Shown here: positions 5,257 to 5,285 of the stretch, piece by piece | Numbering within the stretch: position 1 is the first letter of the stretch | How the letters are laid out: each line of letters opens with the position of its first letter | NCBI GenBank assembly: GCA_964480945.1 | Contig: CAYZRX010000127.1 | Coordinates: 1-5,285, forward strand | Source: VGWB01 sp964480945 | GTDB taxonomy: Bacteria; Bacteroidota; Ignavibacteria; UBA10030 | Direction: 5' to 3' | Length of the DNA: 5,285 bases | Program-made: the position numbers and the translations under genes | Notes under the pieces: generated by a model | Databases searched by the model: none | What the model was told of the DNA's origin: nothing | Seen by the model: only the letters and a program-made list of their open reading frames with translations

Positions 5257-5285
5257 CTTTAGAGCAAGTAGCGGGGGCCGGCTAC

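Noticed and set aside
5259..5285. 3' end of a tRNA gene on the minus strand (CCCCCGCTAC acceptor-like end)
   Set aside because: The bases upstream do not fit the T-loop consensus (the expected A58 is T or misplaced) and no CCA is present; only 27 bases are visible, so it cannot be supported.
1..5285. CRISPR array, insertion sequence or phage genes
   Set aside because: No regularly spaced long repeats, transposase motifs, terminal inverted repeats or phage proteins were found.

Overview
The window looks like a stretch of chromosome from a Gram-negative bacterium with moderately high GC (roughly 55% by eye). Two predicted Sec-exported proteins, an OmpR/PhoB-type two-component pair, and a HEAT-like protein plus a GH2-like sugar-binding protein suggest the Bacteroidota/Ignavibacteria (FCB) neighbourhood. 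This is an inference from protein style only; no marker gene is present.

Layout. Bases 1-433 hold no convincing gene. They contain short direct and inverted repeats and resemble degenerate intergenic repeat sequence. At 434-2098 (+) lies a membrane sensor histidine kinase, which can only start at a TTG codon. It is followed after 29 bp by its response regulator (2128-2811, +), a full-length OmpR/PhoB-type protein with a strong ribosome binding site. The 148-bp gap after the regulator holds the most striking signal in the window: four GACA(T/C) direct repeats at 10-11 bp spacing (2843-2879), the geometry of a Pho-box-like OmpR-family operator. Downstream on the same strand are a small secreted HEAT-like protein (2960-3406) and a secreted protein made almost entirely of two tandem GH2-type sugar-binding jelly-roll domains with no catalytic domain (3502-4560). 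On the opposite strand, 4696-5232 is a 5'-truncated metallo-beta-lactamase-fold hydrolase (AHL-lactonase-like). It has lost the HxHxDH metal site and starts inside a strong hairpin that looks like an intrinsic terminator (5221-5256).

Working model. The kinase senses an extracytoplasmic signal through a region of about 240 residues and phosphorylates the regulator at Asp52. The regulator may bind the four-repeat array and switch on the two exported-protein genes next to it. The kinase-regulator partnership is well supported by gene order and motifs; the link to the two secreted proteins is inferred from the operator-like array and adjacency. The truncated hydrolase appears to be an unrelated remnant of rearrangement or transfer.
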